A DNA stretch of 53,100 bases from SZAS-103 sp964640525 (GTDB lineage Bacteria > Pseudomonadota > Gammaproteobacteria > Xanthomonadales > Xanthomonadaceae). Positions 9,879-19,900 of the stretch are shown piece after piece; position 1 is the first letter of the stretch; every line of letters starts with the position of its first letter. Made by a program: the position numbers and the translations under genes. The stretch covers positions 1 through 53,100 of the forward strand of contig CAZXGS010000014.1 in the NCBI GenBank assembly GCA_964640525.1, in the 5' to 3' direction. A model generated the notes under the pieces. That model had not been told where the DNA came from. It made no database searches and saw nothing but the letters and a program-made list of their open reading frames with translations.

Positions 9879-9913
9879 GCGCCGGCCCGGGACGCATATT
9901 CCCGGGCCGGCGC
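9879..9913. terminator. bidirectional terminator-like hairpin
   Basis: A perfect 14-bp stem (9879-9892 with 9900-9913) around a 7-base loop, placed between the convergent Sel1-like gene (stop at 9871) and the sigma-linked kinase (stop at 9957). No long T run follows, so efficiency is uncertain. Confidence 0.6.
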
Positions 9914-9956
9914 CGGATCGCGGGTCGATGGCGACACAGGCGGGCGATGTCGCCGC

Positions 9957-12764
9957 TCAGCCTTTGCACGACTGCACGGCGTCCGCGACGTGCCGGGCGA
10001 GCACGCCCACCGGCATCTCCGCGGCGACTTCCGCCTGAATCTCGTTCAATGCCGCCCAACCCTTGCTGCGCAGCGCCGGTTGCATGCACTGCATCTGCGC
10101 TGCCAGCGTGCGCGCCTGCCAGCGCAGCCGCCGGTGTTCGGCATCGATGGGCTGGAAGCGCTGCAGGATGTCTGCAATCAGATGCTGCGCATCCGCGCGC
10201 CGCTGTTGTACCAGCCGCAGGTGTGCGATCGCCAGTTGCACATCGCCGGTGGCGGTGCGGCCGGGGCCGAAACTGGCATTCAGGATCGCCTGCGCGTGCA
10301 ACAGATCGCGCTGCGCGGCGTCCAGCCGACCCTGCGCCAGCTCGATCTGGCCGATCTGGCGCAGGCTGACACCGACCAGGCCGTGCTGCGGTCCAAATTG
10401 TTTCTCGCGCAGCGCCAGTGCGCGCCGCGCCTGCTGCTCGGCATCGGCCTGGCGGCCGGCATCGTGCAGGATCATCGCCAGGTTGAACACGCCGCCCTGC
10501 AGGCGCGGGGAGTTCTTCCACAGTTCGACCGCGCGCTGCAGGTGCCCTTGGGCCGCCGTGTAGTCGCCGCGTTCGGCGGCGATCACGCCCAGCGAGTTTT
10601 CCATCGAGCCCAGGTCAGGATGATTCGGTCCGAACAGGCGGATCAGCTCGGCTCTGGCCTGCCTGAACAGGGACTCGGCGAGGTCGAGCTTGCCCTGATC
10701 GACGTAGATCGCCGCCAGCCCGCGCCCGGCGTCGATGGTGGCCGGATGGTCCGGACCGTACAGCGCGTTCGCCAGCCGCTGCGAAGTCAGGTACGCCTTC
10801 TCCGCGGCGGCCTCGTTGCCGCTTTCGCGGTACAGCGTGCCCAGGTTCAGCCACACCGAGGCCGCCAACGGCCCGTTGTCGTTGTGGCGCGCGCGCAACC
10901 GCGCCAGCGCGTCGAGCATGCCGGCCAGCGCGACCTTGGTGTTGCCGGCATCGGCCTCCAGGCCGGCCAGGTCCACCAGGCTCTCGGCCGGCTCCGAGCC
11001 GCTGTCCTCGGTCGCCTCGCGCAGCGCCAGTGCTTTCTGGAAGTGTTTGCGCGCCGCCACACGATCCTGCAGTGCGCGCTCGCAGCGGCCAAGCACCGAT
11101 TCGTAATCGGCGGCATCGCGTTTGGCGGCATCCCCGCGTTCGTCGAGCTGATCCTCGTGGCCGGCCAACAGATCGCGGCACTGCTCGGGATGGCCGAGCA
11201 TCCGCAGTGCCTCGCCACGCAGGTGCAGGGATTCGATCTGCACCGGCGGCGGCGCCGTGACGAGGGCGCCCTTTTGCTGGTTGAGCACCGCGATGGCCGC
11301 CGCGTAGTCGCCCAGCCGGAGATGGATGCGCGCGATCAGCGCCAGCAGTTCGACCCGGGTGGTGGGCTGATGGACGAATTCGGCCTGCGTTCGGCGCACG
11401 CCGGCATCCAGCAGGCGCTGGATGTCCACCGTGCGGTCCGGGCCGGATTCGCGTTGCGCCTGCTCGAACAGGCTGACCACGAAATCGTGCATGGCCTGTG
11501 CGCGCTGCGCCTCCAGGCGCGCCTGGCGCTGCTGCAGCCACATGGCGTACAGGCCGGCGCTGAGCACCGCCACCACCAGTGCCACCGCGCCGATGGACAC
11601 CGCGTTGCGACGCAGGTACTTGTGCAGGCGATAGGCATAACTGCGCGAATGGGCCTCGACCGGACGGCCGTCGAGATGGCGTTTGATGTCCGCTGCCATC
11701 GCCTCGACCGACGGGTAGCGCTCCTCGGGTCGCTTGTGCAACGCCTTGAGCACGATGTTGTCGAGATCGCCGCTCAGCACCCGGGCTAGCCGCCGCTCGG
11801 CACGGGTGACCAGGTCGGTGCGCTCGCGCGCGGCCACCGAGGGCGGGGTAGGCTCGGCGGCGACGATCGCCTCTTCCCATTCGGCATCAGTGTCGCGACG
11901 GATGCGGTAGGGCTTGCGCCCGGTCAGCAGTTCGAACAACACCACGCCCAGCGAATACACGTCGGTGGCGGTGGTCACCGCATCCCCGGCGATCTGCTCG
12001 GGCGCGGCGTAGTGCAGGGTGAATGCGCGGGCGCCGGTGCCGGTGCTGGCGCCGTCACTGGCGATCTCGCGATCCGGCGCGTCGAGCAGCTTGGCGATCC
12101 CGAAATCCAGCAGGCGCACCTGCCCGGCGGGCGTGACCATGATGTTGGAGGGCTTGAGGTCGCGATGCACGACCAGGCTGGCGTGGGCGTGGCTGACCGC
12201 ACCGCACACCTGCAGGAACAACTGCAGCTTCTGCACCACCGTCAACCGGTGCTGGGCGACGTAGGCGGTGATCGACTGGCCCTCGACGTACTCCAGCGCC
12301 AGGTAAGGCTGGCCGTCGGCGGCAACCCCGGCGTCGAGCATGCGCGCGACGTGTTCGTGGCCGAGGCTGGCCAGGATCTGGCGTTCGCGGTCGAAACGCG
12401 TGCGCAGGCCGGTGCCCGCCAGCCCCGGATGCAGCAGCTTGAGCGCCACCTGGCGTTCGAACAGGCCATCATCGCGGCGGGCCAGCCAGACCTGCCCCAT
12501 GCCGCCCTCGCCGAGCAGGTACTGCAGGCGATACGGCCCCACCCGCGCACCGGCAACGGGCGCGCGCGCGGCGACCTGTGCCACCGGGGTGTCGAGGAAG
12601 GCCGGGTCGGCGGATTGTTCCAGGGCCAGCAACCGGCGCAGTTCGACGGCCACGTCGGGCTGGTCGACATCAAGCTGCGCCAGGCGGGAGGCCTGCGCGT
12701 CTTCGTCCATCTCGAACAGTTCATCGAGCAGCGGCGCGACGCGAGTCCACAGCTCGGGCCGCAT
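9957..12764 (-). CDS. transmembrane Ser/Thr protein kinase with C-terminal TPR region, partner of the ECF sigma factor
   Basis: A 935-residue Hanks-type kinase. Residues 1-70 form a helical N-terminal module seen in sigma-linked kinases. The kinase domain spans about 77-345: Gly-rich loop GEGGMG (85-90), Lys109 in VALK, HRD with D202, DFG with D220, and APEQ. One membrane helix lies at about 388-410 (SIGAVALVVAVLSAGLYAMW), and the rest is a long run of TPR-like repeats, predicted to be periplasmic. The start at 12764 is 2 bases after the sigma stop (TGA-AC-ATG), which implies translational coupling; an open frame continues upstream to 13550 only because it shadows the sigma gene. Precedent: EcfK-PknS of Xanthomonas citri and EcfP-PknT of Vibrio, where the kinase phosphorylates the sigma factor. 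Confidence 0.92.
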   Translation of the reverse strand: MRPELWTRVAPLLDELFEMDEDAQASRLAQLDVDQPDVAVELRRLLALEQSADPAFLDTPVAQVAARAPVAGARVGPYRLQYLLGEGGMGQVWLARRDDGLFERQVALKLLHPGLAGTGLRTRFDRERQILASLGHEHVARMLDAGVAADGQPYLALEYVEGQSITAYVAQHRLTVVQKLQLFLQVCGAVSHAHASLVVHRDLKPSNIMVTPAGQVRLLDFGIAKLLDAPDREIASDGASTGTGARAFTLHYAAPEQIAGDAVTTATDVYSLGVVLFELLTGRKPYRIRRDTDAEWEEAIVAAEPTPPSVAARERTDLVTRAERRLARVLSGDLDNIVLKALHKRPEERYPSVEAMAADIKRHLDGRPVEAHSRSYAYRLHKYLRRNAVSIGAVALVVAVLSAGLYAMWLQQRQARLEAQRAQAMHDFVVSLFEQAQRESGPDRTVDIQRLLDAGVRRTQAEFVHQPTTRVELLALIARIHLRLGDYAAAIAVLNQQKGALVTAPPPVQIESLHLRGEALRMLGHPEQCRDLLAGHEDQLDERGDAAKRDAADYESVLGRCERALQDRVAARKHFQKALALREATEDSGSEPAESLVDLAGLEADAGNTKVALAGMLDALARLRARHNDNGPLAASVWLNLGTLYRESGNEAAAEKAYLTSQRLANALYGPDHPATIDAGRGLAAIYVDQGKLDLAESLFRQARAELIRLFGPNHPDLGSMENSLGVIAAERGDYTAAQGHLQRAVELWKNSPRLQGGVFNLAMILHDAGRQADAEQQARRALALREKQFGPQHGLVGVSLRQIGQIELAQGRLDAAQRDLLHAQAILNASFGPGRTATGDVQLAIAHLRLVQQRRADAQHLIADILQRFQPIDAEHRRLRWQARTLAAQMQCMQPALRSKGWAALNEIQAEVAAEMPVGVLARHVADAVQSCKG

Positions 12765-12766
12765 GT

Positions 12767-13330
12767 TCAGCCGGCCTGCATTTCGCCCAGCAGGAACAGC
12801 CGCGCCTTCTGCCATTCGCGCCGCACGGTGCGCTCCGAGCAGCCCAGCAGCTCGCCGATCTGCACCTCGGACAGGCCCGCGAAGTAGCGCATCTCCACCA
12901 CCTGCGCCAGCCGCTTGTCGGCGGCGGCCAGCTTCTGCAGCGCCGCGTCCAGATGCAGCATCTCCTCGCCCAGCTCGATTCCGGCGGTGATGTCCTCGGG
13001 CAGGTCGGTCACCCGCTGCTGGTCGCCGCCGCGCTTCTGGCTCAGGCGCTGGCGGGCGTAGTCCACGATCACGCTGCGCATCGCGGTGGCGGCGTAGGCG
13101 AAGAAGTGTGCGCGATCGGCGAACTGCGCATGCTGGCTGCGGATCAGCTTGAAGTACGACTCGTGGACCAGCGCCGTGGTATCCAGCGTGGCACCGCGCT
13201 GGCCATGCAGTTGTCTGCGCGCCATCGCGTGCAGTTCGCGGTACAGCGTGGCCAGCACCTGGTCCAGCGCCGTCCGATCGCCGCCGCGCGCCGCGGCCAG
13301 AAGGATGGTGATGTCGGGATCGGCGGACAT
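12767..13330 (-). CDS. ECF-type RNA polymerase sigma factor (Sig-70_X6 / ECF43-like)
   Basis: A 187-residue sigma-70-family protein. Region 2 spans about residues 10-95 (FFAYAATAMRSVIVDYARQR is its end) and region 4 about 120-180 (MRYFAGLSEVQIGELLGCSE, a helix-turn-helix). The usual acidic AEDLVQE sequence of region 2.2 is replaced by TTALVHE (T51, T52), as in sigma factors that need phosphorylation by a cognate kinase. The ATG at 13330 has AGGAG upstream. No anti-sigma gene is nearby; the kinase gene begins 2 bases after the stop. Inference: the kinase switches this sigma factor on. The regulon cannot be read from this window. Confidence 0.9.
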   Translation of the reverse strand: MSADPDITILLAAARGGDRTALDQVLATLYRELHAMARRQLHGQRGATLDTTALVHESYFKLIRSQHAQFADRAHFFAYAATAMRSVIVDYARQRLSQKRGGDQQRVTDLPEDITAGIELGEEMLHLDAALQKLAAADKRLAQVVEMRYFAGLSEVQIGELLGCSERTVRREWQKARLFLLGEMQAG

Positions 13331-13413
13331 GGGTACTCTCCTGGCCGCAACTATACCGAAGGAATGGCCGCTGCTCCCCGGATCCGCCGTGGCGGTCCTG
13401 CCCCCGGCGCGGG

Positions 13414-14226
13414 TCAGCGCTGACAACGTGGACACCACACGCTGGCGCGCTGGCCCAGCGTTGCCGACCGCAGAACCGATCCGCAGGCATGGCAGTGCAG
13501 GCCGGCACGGCCGTACACCGCCAATTCCTGCGCGAAGTAACCGGCGCCACCGTCGGGCGCGCTGAAATCGCGCAACGTCGTCCCGCCGCGCGCGATCGCC
13601 TGCGCGAGGGTGAGCTTGACCGCCCTCGCCAAGGCCGCGTAACGCTCGCGGCTGACCTTGCCGGCGGGCCGCACGGGCGCGATGCCGGCGCGGAACAGGG
13701 CCTCGGCGGCGTAGATGTTGCCTACCCCCACCACCACCGACTGATCCATCAGGAAGGTCTTCACCGGTGCCCGCCGGCCGCGACTGGCGCGCCACAGGCA
13801 GGCGCCATCGAAGGCGTCGTCCAGCGGCTCGGGTCCGAGGTCGGCAAGCAGCGGATGCAAGGTTCCCGCCGGTTGCCAAAGCAGGCAGCCGAACCGGCGC
13901 GGATCGTGGAAGCGCAGCACCCGGCCGGAGTCCAGGCGCAGATCCACGTGGTCGTGCCGACCAGGCGGGGTGTCTTGCGGCAGCACGCGCAGGCTGCCGG
14001 ACATGCCCAGATGCAGCAGCGCACTGCCGGTGCCGACCTGGATCAACAGGTACTTGGCGCGACGATTGACGGCTTCGATGGCCTGGCCCGGCAATTCGAC
14101 GGCGATTTCCGGCGCGATCGGCCAGCGCAGGTCGGGCCGGCGCAGGACGGCCGCACGCACGCGTTGGCCGACCAGGTACGGGGCCACGCCGCGGCGGGTG
14201 GTTTCGACTTCAGGCAGCTCGGGCAT
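13414..14226 (-). CDS. mutM: formamidopyrimidine-DNA glycosylase (Fpg/MutM)
   Basis: Base-excision-repair enzyme that removes 8-oxoguanine and opened purines and cuts the DNA by beta/delta elimination. The 270-residue protein starts with MPELPEVETTRRG (catalytic Pro2 and Glu3 once Met is removed), carries the conserved Lys in the KYLL segment near residue 58, the DPRRFG box, the helix-two-turn-helix region (DQSVVVGVGNIYAAEALFRAGI), and a C-terminal zinc finger with four Cys (CHACG and CPRC). The start at 14226 is fixed by PELPE; an upstream frame start at 14367 is rejected. It is divergent from the desaturase gene. Confidence 0.96.
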   Translation of the reverse strand: MPELPEVETTRRGVAPYLVGQRVRAAVLRRPDLRWPIAPEIAVELPGQAIEAVNRRAKYLLIQVGTGSALLHLGMSGSLRVLPQDTPPGRHDHVDLRLDSGRVLRFHDPRRFGCLLWQPAGTLHPLLADLGPEPLDDAFDGACLWRASRGRRAPVKTFLMDQSVVVGVGNIYAAEALFRAGIAPVRPAGKVSRERYAALARAVKLTLAQAIARGGTTLRDFSAPDGGAGYFAQELAVYGRAGLHCHACGSVLRSATLGQRASVWCPRCQR

Positions 14227-14365
14227 GCCGTGTTGGCGATCGGATTCGAGAAGGTCAGCGCCACCGTGGCACGAAACCGCCGTGGAAGACAGCCATGGCA
14301 CTGGAAAGCCCGCCCGCAAGGCCCCATCATGACAGACCCTGCGCAAGGTCGGCCTGGAGCCTGCC

Positions 14366-15562
14366 ATGAACCCCGCACTCTACGCCTGGCTGACCGGCGG
14401 CCTGAGCCAGTTTGGCTGGATCGGCATCACCGTGTACGTGCTGGTGGTGACCCAACTGACCATCTTCGCGGTCACCTTGTATCTGCACCGCAGCCAGGCC
14501 CATCGGGCGGTGGATTTTCATCCGCTGCTGGCGCACTTCTTCCGCTTCTGGTCGTGGCTGACCACCTCGATGATCACCCGCGAATGGGCGGCGATCCATC
14601 GCAAGCACCACGCCAAATGCGAGACCGAGGACGATCCGCACAGCCCGCGCATCGTCGGCATCAACACGGTGATGTGGAAGGGCGTGGAGTTGTACCGCGC
14701 CGCCCGCGCCGACCGGCCGTCGATCGACAAGTACGGCAAGGGTTGCCCGGACGACTGGATCGAGCGTCACCTGTACACCCCGCATGCCACCCTCGGCCCG
14801 GTGCTGATGCTGTTGATCGACGTGGCCCTGTTCGGCGTCCTCGGGGTGGCGATCTGGGCGTTGCAGATGCTGTGGATTCCGTTCTGGGCCGCTGGCGTGG
14901 TCAATGGCTTGGGCCACTGGTGGGGTTATCGCAACGTGCAGACCTCCGACACTTCCACCAACCTCACGCCGTGGGGTGTCTGGATCGGCGGCGAGGAACT
15001 GCACAACAACCACCATGCCTTCCCCAGTTCGGCCAAGTTCTCGGTGCGTCGCTGGGAGTTCGACATCGGCTGGCTGGCCATCCGTGCGTTGCAGGCGCTG
15101 CGCTTGGCCAAGGTGCTGCGCGTCGCGCCGAGCCTGGACATCCGCCCGAACATCGCCCTGCCCGATGCGGAGACACTCAAGGCCCTGCTCGCGCATCGCT
15201 TCCAGGCGATGACCGATTACTGGAGCCACGTCATGCGTCCGGCCCTGCGTGCCGATCGCACCACCGACGACGAACAGCTGAAGCTGCCGCGCAAGCTTCG
15301 CAACGCGCTGGCCGATGGCGGACGCTGGCTGGACGCGGCCGCACGCACGCGCCTGCAGGCATTCGTCGCCCGCCGTCCGCAACTGGCTACCCTGGTCGAG
15401 TTCCGTGCCCGTCTCGCAGCGGTGCTGGAGGAGCGTTCCACCGATGCCGCCGCTTCGCTGCAACGCCTGCAGGGCTGGTGCGCGGAGGCCGAGGCGAGCG
15501 GCATCGCCGCGCTGCAGGAGTTCTCGGCGCGGATGAAGGGCTACGCGCTGGCGCGCCACTGA
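14366..15562 (+). CDS. membrane fatty-acid desaturase (delta-9 type, DesA/acyl-CoA desaturase family)
   Basis: A 398-residue integral membrane di-iron enzyme expected to place a cis double bond in acyl chains and so tune membrane fluidity. The three histidine boxes are HRSQAH (41-46), HRKHH (78-82) and HNNHH (213-217), at the spacing seen in stearoyl-CoA desaturase-like proteins. Hydrophobic segments lie at about 15-40 and 140-190. The C-terminal 130 residues are charged and helical, longer than in the simplest members. The electron donor is not encoded nearby. The EF-hand gene follows 23 bases downstream on the same strand. Confidence 0.9.
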   Translation: MNPALYAWLTGGLSQFGWIGITVYVLVVTQLTIFAVTLYLHRSQAHRAVDFHPLLAHFFRFWSWLTTSMITREWAAIHRKHHAKCETEDDPHSPRIVGINTVMWKGVELYRAARADRPSIDKYGKGCPDDWIERHLYTPHATLGPVLMLLIDVALFGVLGVAIWALQMLWIPFWAAGVVNGLGHWWGYRNVQTSDTSTNLTPWGVWIGGEELHNNHHAFPSSAKFSVRRWEFDIGWLAIRALQALRLAKVLRVAPSLDIRPNIALPDAETLKALLAHRFQAMTDYWSHVMRPALRADRTTDDEQLKLPRKLRNALADGGRWLDAAARTRLQAFVARRPQLATLVEFRARLAAVLEERSTDAAASLQRLQGWCAEAEASGIAALQEFSARMKGYALARH

Positions 15563-15585
15563 GCGACGCGGCCGCGATTCCGTCC

Positions 15586-15969
15586 GTGCGAAGCTGGGGC
15601 ATCCTCGCGCGACGCGCCACGTCGGCGCGGGCGTTGCCGGTCGCGATTGCGGCGATGTTGGCGGCCGCGCCGTTGGCGGTTGCCCACGCCGCGGACCTGC
15701 CGAACTCGCCACGCGCCTACCTGCAGCGCATGGACCTCGATCACGACGGTCGCATCTCGCGCGACGAGTACGTGGTCTGGATGATGCGCAACTTCGACCT
15801 GCTCGATGCCAACCACGACGGCGTGCTGGACGGCGATGAGCTGCCGCCCGGCGCGCGCCCGGTCAGCCGTGGCGAGCGGGTGAAAGTGCTGGAGGCAAGG
15901 TTCGCCAGGCAGGATCGCAACCATGACGGCTTTCTGGATGCACATGAGCTGACGCGACCGCCGTCGTAA
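15586..15969 (+). CDS. small exported EF-hand protein (copy A)
   Basis: A predicted 127-residue exported calcium-binding protein. After an N-terminal signal-like segment ending near VAHAA come LPNSPRAYLQRMDLDHDGRI and three EF-hand loops: DLDHDGRISRDE, DANHDGVLDGDE and DRNHDGFLDAHE, each with the acidic residues at positions 1, 3, 5 and 12. No ATG gives a full signal peptide. A GTG at 15586 yields a basic start (VRSWGILARR) and matches the 124-residue paralog at 22739; an ATG at 15655 would leave a signal without positive charge. No good Shine-Dalgarno box is seen, so the start is uncertain. A Sel1-like gene follows 25 bases later. Confidence 0.75.
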   Translation: MRSWGILARRATSARALPVAIAAMLAAAPLAVAHAADLPNSPRAYLQRMDLDHDGRISRDEYVVWMMRNFDLLDANHDGVLDGDELPPGARPVSRGERVKVLEARFARQDRNHDGFLDAHELTRPPS

Positions 15970-15994
15970 AACGTGAATCGTGAGGGATTTGGAA

Positions 15995-16741
15995 ATGACG
16001 AGGAAGATCACGGGGTTCGTGTTGCTGGGGCTGTTGCTGCCTGCGGCGTCGATGGCGCTGGAGCCGCCGCCGGCACCGGCACATCCGGCGCCCGCGGCAT
16101 CGCAGGATTTCCTGTTCTACCACCCTGATCTTGCCGGCAGGCATGACGGGATCGTGGCCTATGCGCGCCATGACTATGCCTTTGCGTTGCAGGCGTTCAT
16201 GCGCGGCGCGCGCTTTGCCGACAAGCCCTCGCAGATGATGCTGGCGAGCATGTACTGGGATGGCGTGGGCACCGCGAAGGACCGCGCCACCGCGTATGCC
16301 TGGGCCGACCTTGCCGCCGAGCGCGGCTACCCGTGGCTGCTGGCCACGCGCGAGCGCTACTGGCAGTCGATGAGTGCCGACGAACAGGCACGCGCGCTGG
16401 ACATCGGCAAAGCCCTGTATGCGCAGTACGGCGACGCTGTCGCCAAACGCCGGGTGGAAGTCTGGCTGAGCCGTGGCCGCAAACAGGCCACCGGAAGCCA
16501 CACCGGCTTCGTCGGCACGCTGGAGGTCCACAAGGGCGATGGGTTTGGCTGGAGCGCCGTGGGCAGCGACGGCAACGATTACTACGCCGATCGTTACTGG
16601 AAGCCGGCGCAATACTGGGGTGCGCAGGCCAGGGCATGGAATCCGGACGCGCACGGCACCGTGTCGGTCGGCGAATTGCAGCGGGTCGAGGCGAAACCGG
16701 CGCCACCGGCAGCCGCTTCTCCGGCCGACCCGAAGCGCTGA
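15995..16741 (+). CDS. small secreted Sel1-repeat-like protein (copy B)
   Basis: A 248-residue exported paralog of the protein at 9083-9871. The signal peptide (MTRKITGFVLLGLLLPAASM) is followed by a Pro/Ala spacer, the shared motif FLFYHPD, a Sel1-like stretch (RGARFADKPSQMMLASMYWD and GTAKDRATAYAWADLAAERG) and the shared C-terminal motifs YYADRYWKPAQYW and GTVSVGELQRV. The ATG at 15995 has AGGG-like pairing 8 bases upstream; a GTG at 15980 would add five residues. It sits between the EF-hand gene and the macroglobulin gene on the same strand, so a common transcript is plausible. The function is unknown; the family looks lineage-specific. Confidence 0.82.
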   Translation: MTRKITGFVLLGLLLPAASMALEPPPAPAHPAPAASQDFLFYHPDLAGRHDGIVAYARHDYAFALQAFMRGARFADKPSQMMLASMYWDGVGTAKDRATAYAWADLAAERGYPWLLATRERYWQSMSADEQARALDIGKALYAQYGDAVAKRRVEVWLSRGRKQATGSHTGFVGTLEVHKGDGFGWSAVGSDGNDYYADRYWKPAQYWGAQARAWNPDAHGTVSVGELQRVEAKPAPPAAASPADPKR

Positions 16742-16907
16742 CGCCACGCGCCACTCCGGCGGCGGGACGACTGCGTGCCGCCAAGGTGGATGCGGTGGGC
16801 GGGACTTGGCCGATGATCTGGCTGCGCAGCTGCTTCGTGCGGCTTGACAGCCGCCGCCTGCGTCGTGCGTCATGACCCTCCCGCGAACCTGCGGGAACGG
16901 GGACTCC

Positions 16908-19900
16908 ATGCGCAACGCCACCCACGCCGCCGGTGCGCTGATCACGCTCGCCTGCCTCACCGCCGTCGCCTCCGCCATCGCCGCGCCCGCAGTCGCCGCG
17001 CCCGCGGTGGCCTCACCCGCCGCGGCCAGCACCGCCGCGCCGGCGCCGCGGATCGTCAAGGCCTATGCGTCGGAATGGTCGCTGACCCTGGAATTCGACC
17101 AGCCGATGCTGACCTGGAACGGCCACGGCGCGGTGGATGCGTTGACGATCACGCCGGGGGTGACCTGCCAGTGGCTCTGGCAGGACGACACGACCCTGGA
17201 CTGCCGTGGCAGCGGCTTGAACCGGCACCCCTTCCGGCCTGCCAGCACATACCGGATCGCCATCGGCCACGGCCTGTGGTCGCAGGCGGGTGTCGAACTG
17301 GCGCCCACGCAGATGGCGGTGGAGACCTCCCGCCCACAGCTGGATGCGCGCATCGGGCGATGGAACGCCGGCCATCCCGTGGTCCTCATCCAGGCGCTTT
17401 CCGACGTCACCGCGGCCGCGGCGGCGAACGTGCTCGACGTGAGTCTGGACGGTCGCCCGATCGCTTTCGAACTGGCCGCGCCGACCCAAGCCGAGTTGCA
17501 GGAGGCGTACATCTCCGCAAGCGATCACGCGTTCGCGCTGCACCTGCGCGATCCGGCGAGTCGCAGCGGCGTGTTGCGCGTGCACGTCCACCCGGGATTG
17601 GTCGCCAGTGACGGCCCGCTGCCCGGCGATCAGGACAAGGATCTGCTGACCGCCCGCCTCGGCGAGCCATTCCGCCTGCGCGGGGTGGACTGCAGCAACG
17701 TCTCGTTCGACGCCGACGGCACCCGCCGCGTGCGCGCGCAGTGCCCACCGGATGCAGACATTGTCCTGCGTTTTTCGCGCCCTCTGTCCGCGCCGGCGTT
17801 GACGAAGCTGCGCGCCATCCTGCCTGCAGGCCTGAGCCTGCGCGATGCGTCCGACTGCAACCACTACCACTACGATCACGACCCCGCGCGAGTCGCGCCG
17901 GATGCCGACGTGTGCCTGCGCGCCAGCGTTGCGGACCGTTCGCTGACCCTGCGTCTGCCGGATGATTGGGCGGCCGCGGACGGCGCCACGCTCGCCGGAG
18001 CGATGACGATTTCCCTGCGCACGGGCGACTTTCCGCCCGCCTTCACGGTCAAGCCGGCCCTGTCGATCCTGCCGCCCGGATCGACGACCCAACCGGATCT
18101 GCGGGCGACCAACATCGACGGCGACCCGGACTTGCAGCAGTTGGCGATCGGCGCGGACGTGACCACGCAGGTCGCGCGCCTGCAGGCGCGCGGCGCCCGC
18201 AACGCGGCGACGGCGGTCGCCGTGCCGACTGTGCCGGCGGCAATCCGCGAGCACGGCGGCCTGCTGCTTGCCGGCGAACCCGGACCGGTGTCGCAAGGCG
18301 CCCGCTACGCACTCGCCTTCGCGCCGTTCGCGGTCATCGTGGGGGCGACCGAAAACGGCCAGCGGCTGGTCTGGGTCAGCGCCTGGGACGGCGGCCGCGG
18401 GCTGGCGCAGGCGCAGGTGGAACTGCTGCGCGTGACCGCCAGCGGCAAGGCAACCGTACTCTCCCACGCCAGCACCGATGCCGATGGCGTGGCCGTGCTC
18501 GCTGCCGTCGCCGACCAACCCGACACCGGCGACGCCGCCGCCCTGCTGGTGCGCGCCACGGATGCGGGCCAGCGCACGGTGGTGCCGGTGACCGGCTGGA
18601 GCCGATGGGGCGGGCCGGACACGCTGTTCGCCCACCAGCAACATGGAATCGGTGAGTCGAACACGTTTCACTCATCGCGCTGGCCCGATGGGGAGTTGCG
18701 CGCCTTCGGCGTCACCGATCGCCCGCTGTACCGCCCCGGCGAAACCGTGCATTACCGCTTCTGGTTGCGCCAGCGCCAGGGCAATCGGTTGCGGCCACCG
18801 GCACAGCTCCGGACCCATGCCGTGCTGGAGATGCCCGACCAGGGCAAGCAACTGGCGAGCTGGCCGGCTACGCTCGATGCGCTGGCCTCGGCCAGCGGCC
18901 AGACGACCCTGCCGGCGCTGCTGCCGGACGGCGAATACTGCATCACCACCGCGCAACCCAAAGCGGCCGATCCGGTAGACGAAGGATCCGGCGCCTGCTT
19001 CCAGGTCGCCCGCTTCGACGCCCAGCCGCTGTGGGCGCAGATGCACGCCGACCATCCGGCGGTGCTGGCCGGACAGGCGCTGGCGCTGGATGTGCAGGCC
19101 GGCTACTACTCCGGCGGTGTGGCGGCCAACGTGCATCTGCAAATCGAAGGACTGCTGACCCCGCGGCGCATCGAGGATACCTACCCGGCTTTTGCGGCGT
19201 ACACGTTCATGGCGCCCTATGCGGGTGAGGATCCGCGCCCGTTCGCCGAGCCGTTGCGCGGCGTGGCCTTGCCGACGACCACCGACGGCCAGGGCCGCGC
19301 CCACCTCGCCCTCCACTTGCCGTCCATCGTGCAATCCAGCGAAGACACGCCGCACCCGATCGCCTTCGGCCTGCTCGAGTTCAGCGCCAGCGTCAACGTG
19401 CCCCACCAAGCCTGGGCGTCCAGCGGGACGGTGCCCGTGCCTTACGCGCAGTATCCGCGCTACGTCGGCCTGAAAACCGCCGGCTGGTGGCTGCCGATCG
19501 ACGCCGACGCGGGGCTGGCGGCCGTGGTGCTCGGCGCCGACGGGCATTCGCTGCCCGGGCAGCGTGTGCATGTGCAGATCGCGGCCATCGCCGACGCGCA
19601 GGGCCGGCCCGAAACCGAACCCAAGCCGGTCGGTGCGTGCGATCTGCGCGCCACGGCGCCGGCTCCTTGCGCCTTCCGCGCCCCCGCGCCGGGCCTGTAT
19701 CGCTTCACCGCCAGCGCCGACGGTGCCGCGCCGACCGAGCTGACGCGCTGGATCGGTGGCCACGCGCCGCAGCCGGCGGACAAACACAGCCCGACCGCCA
19801 GCTTCACCCTGCTGTCGCCCTCCGATGGCGCCAGCGCCGCGCGCGTGCAGCTGACCCAACCGCACGCGCACGCCCGCGTGCTGTTCACCCTGCAATCCGG

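Noticed and set aside
12765..13550. N-terminal extension of the sigma-linked kinase
   Set aside because: It overlaps the sigma gene in another frame; the N-terminal module starting MRPELW just after the sigma stop is the natural start.
13489..15585. Long plus-strand frame leading into the EF-hand gene
   Set aside because: It is antisense to mutM and out of frame with the desaturase; only the last 127 codons carry real protein signals.
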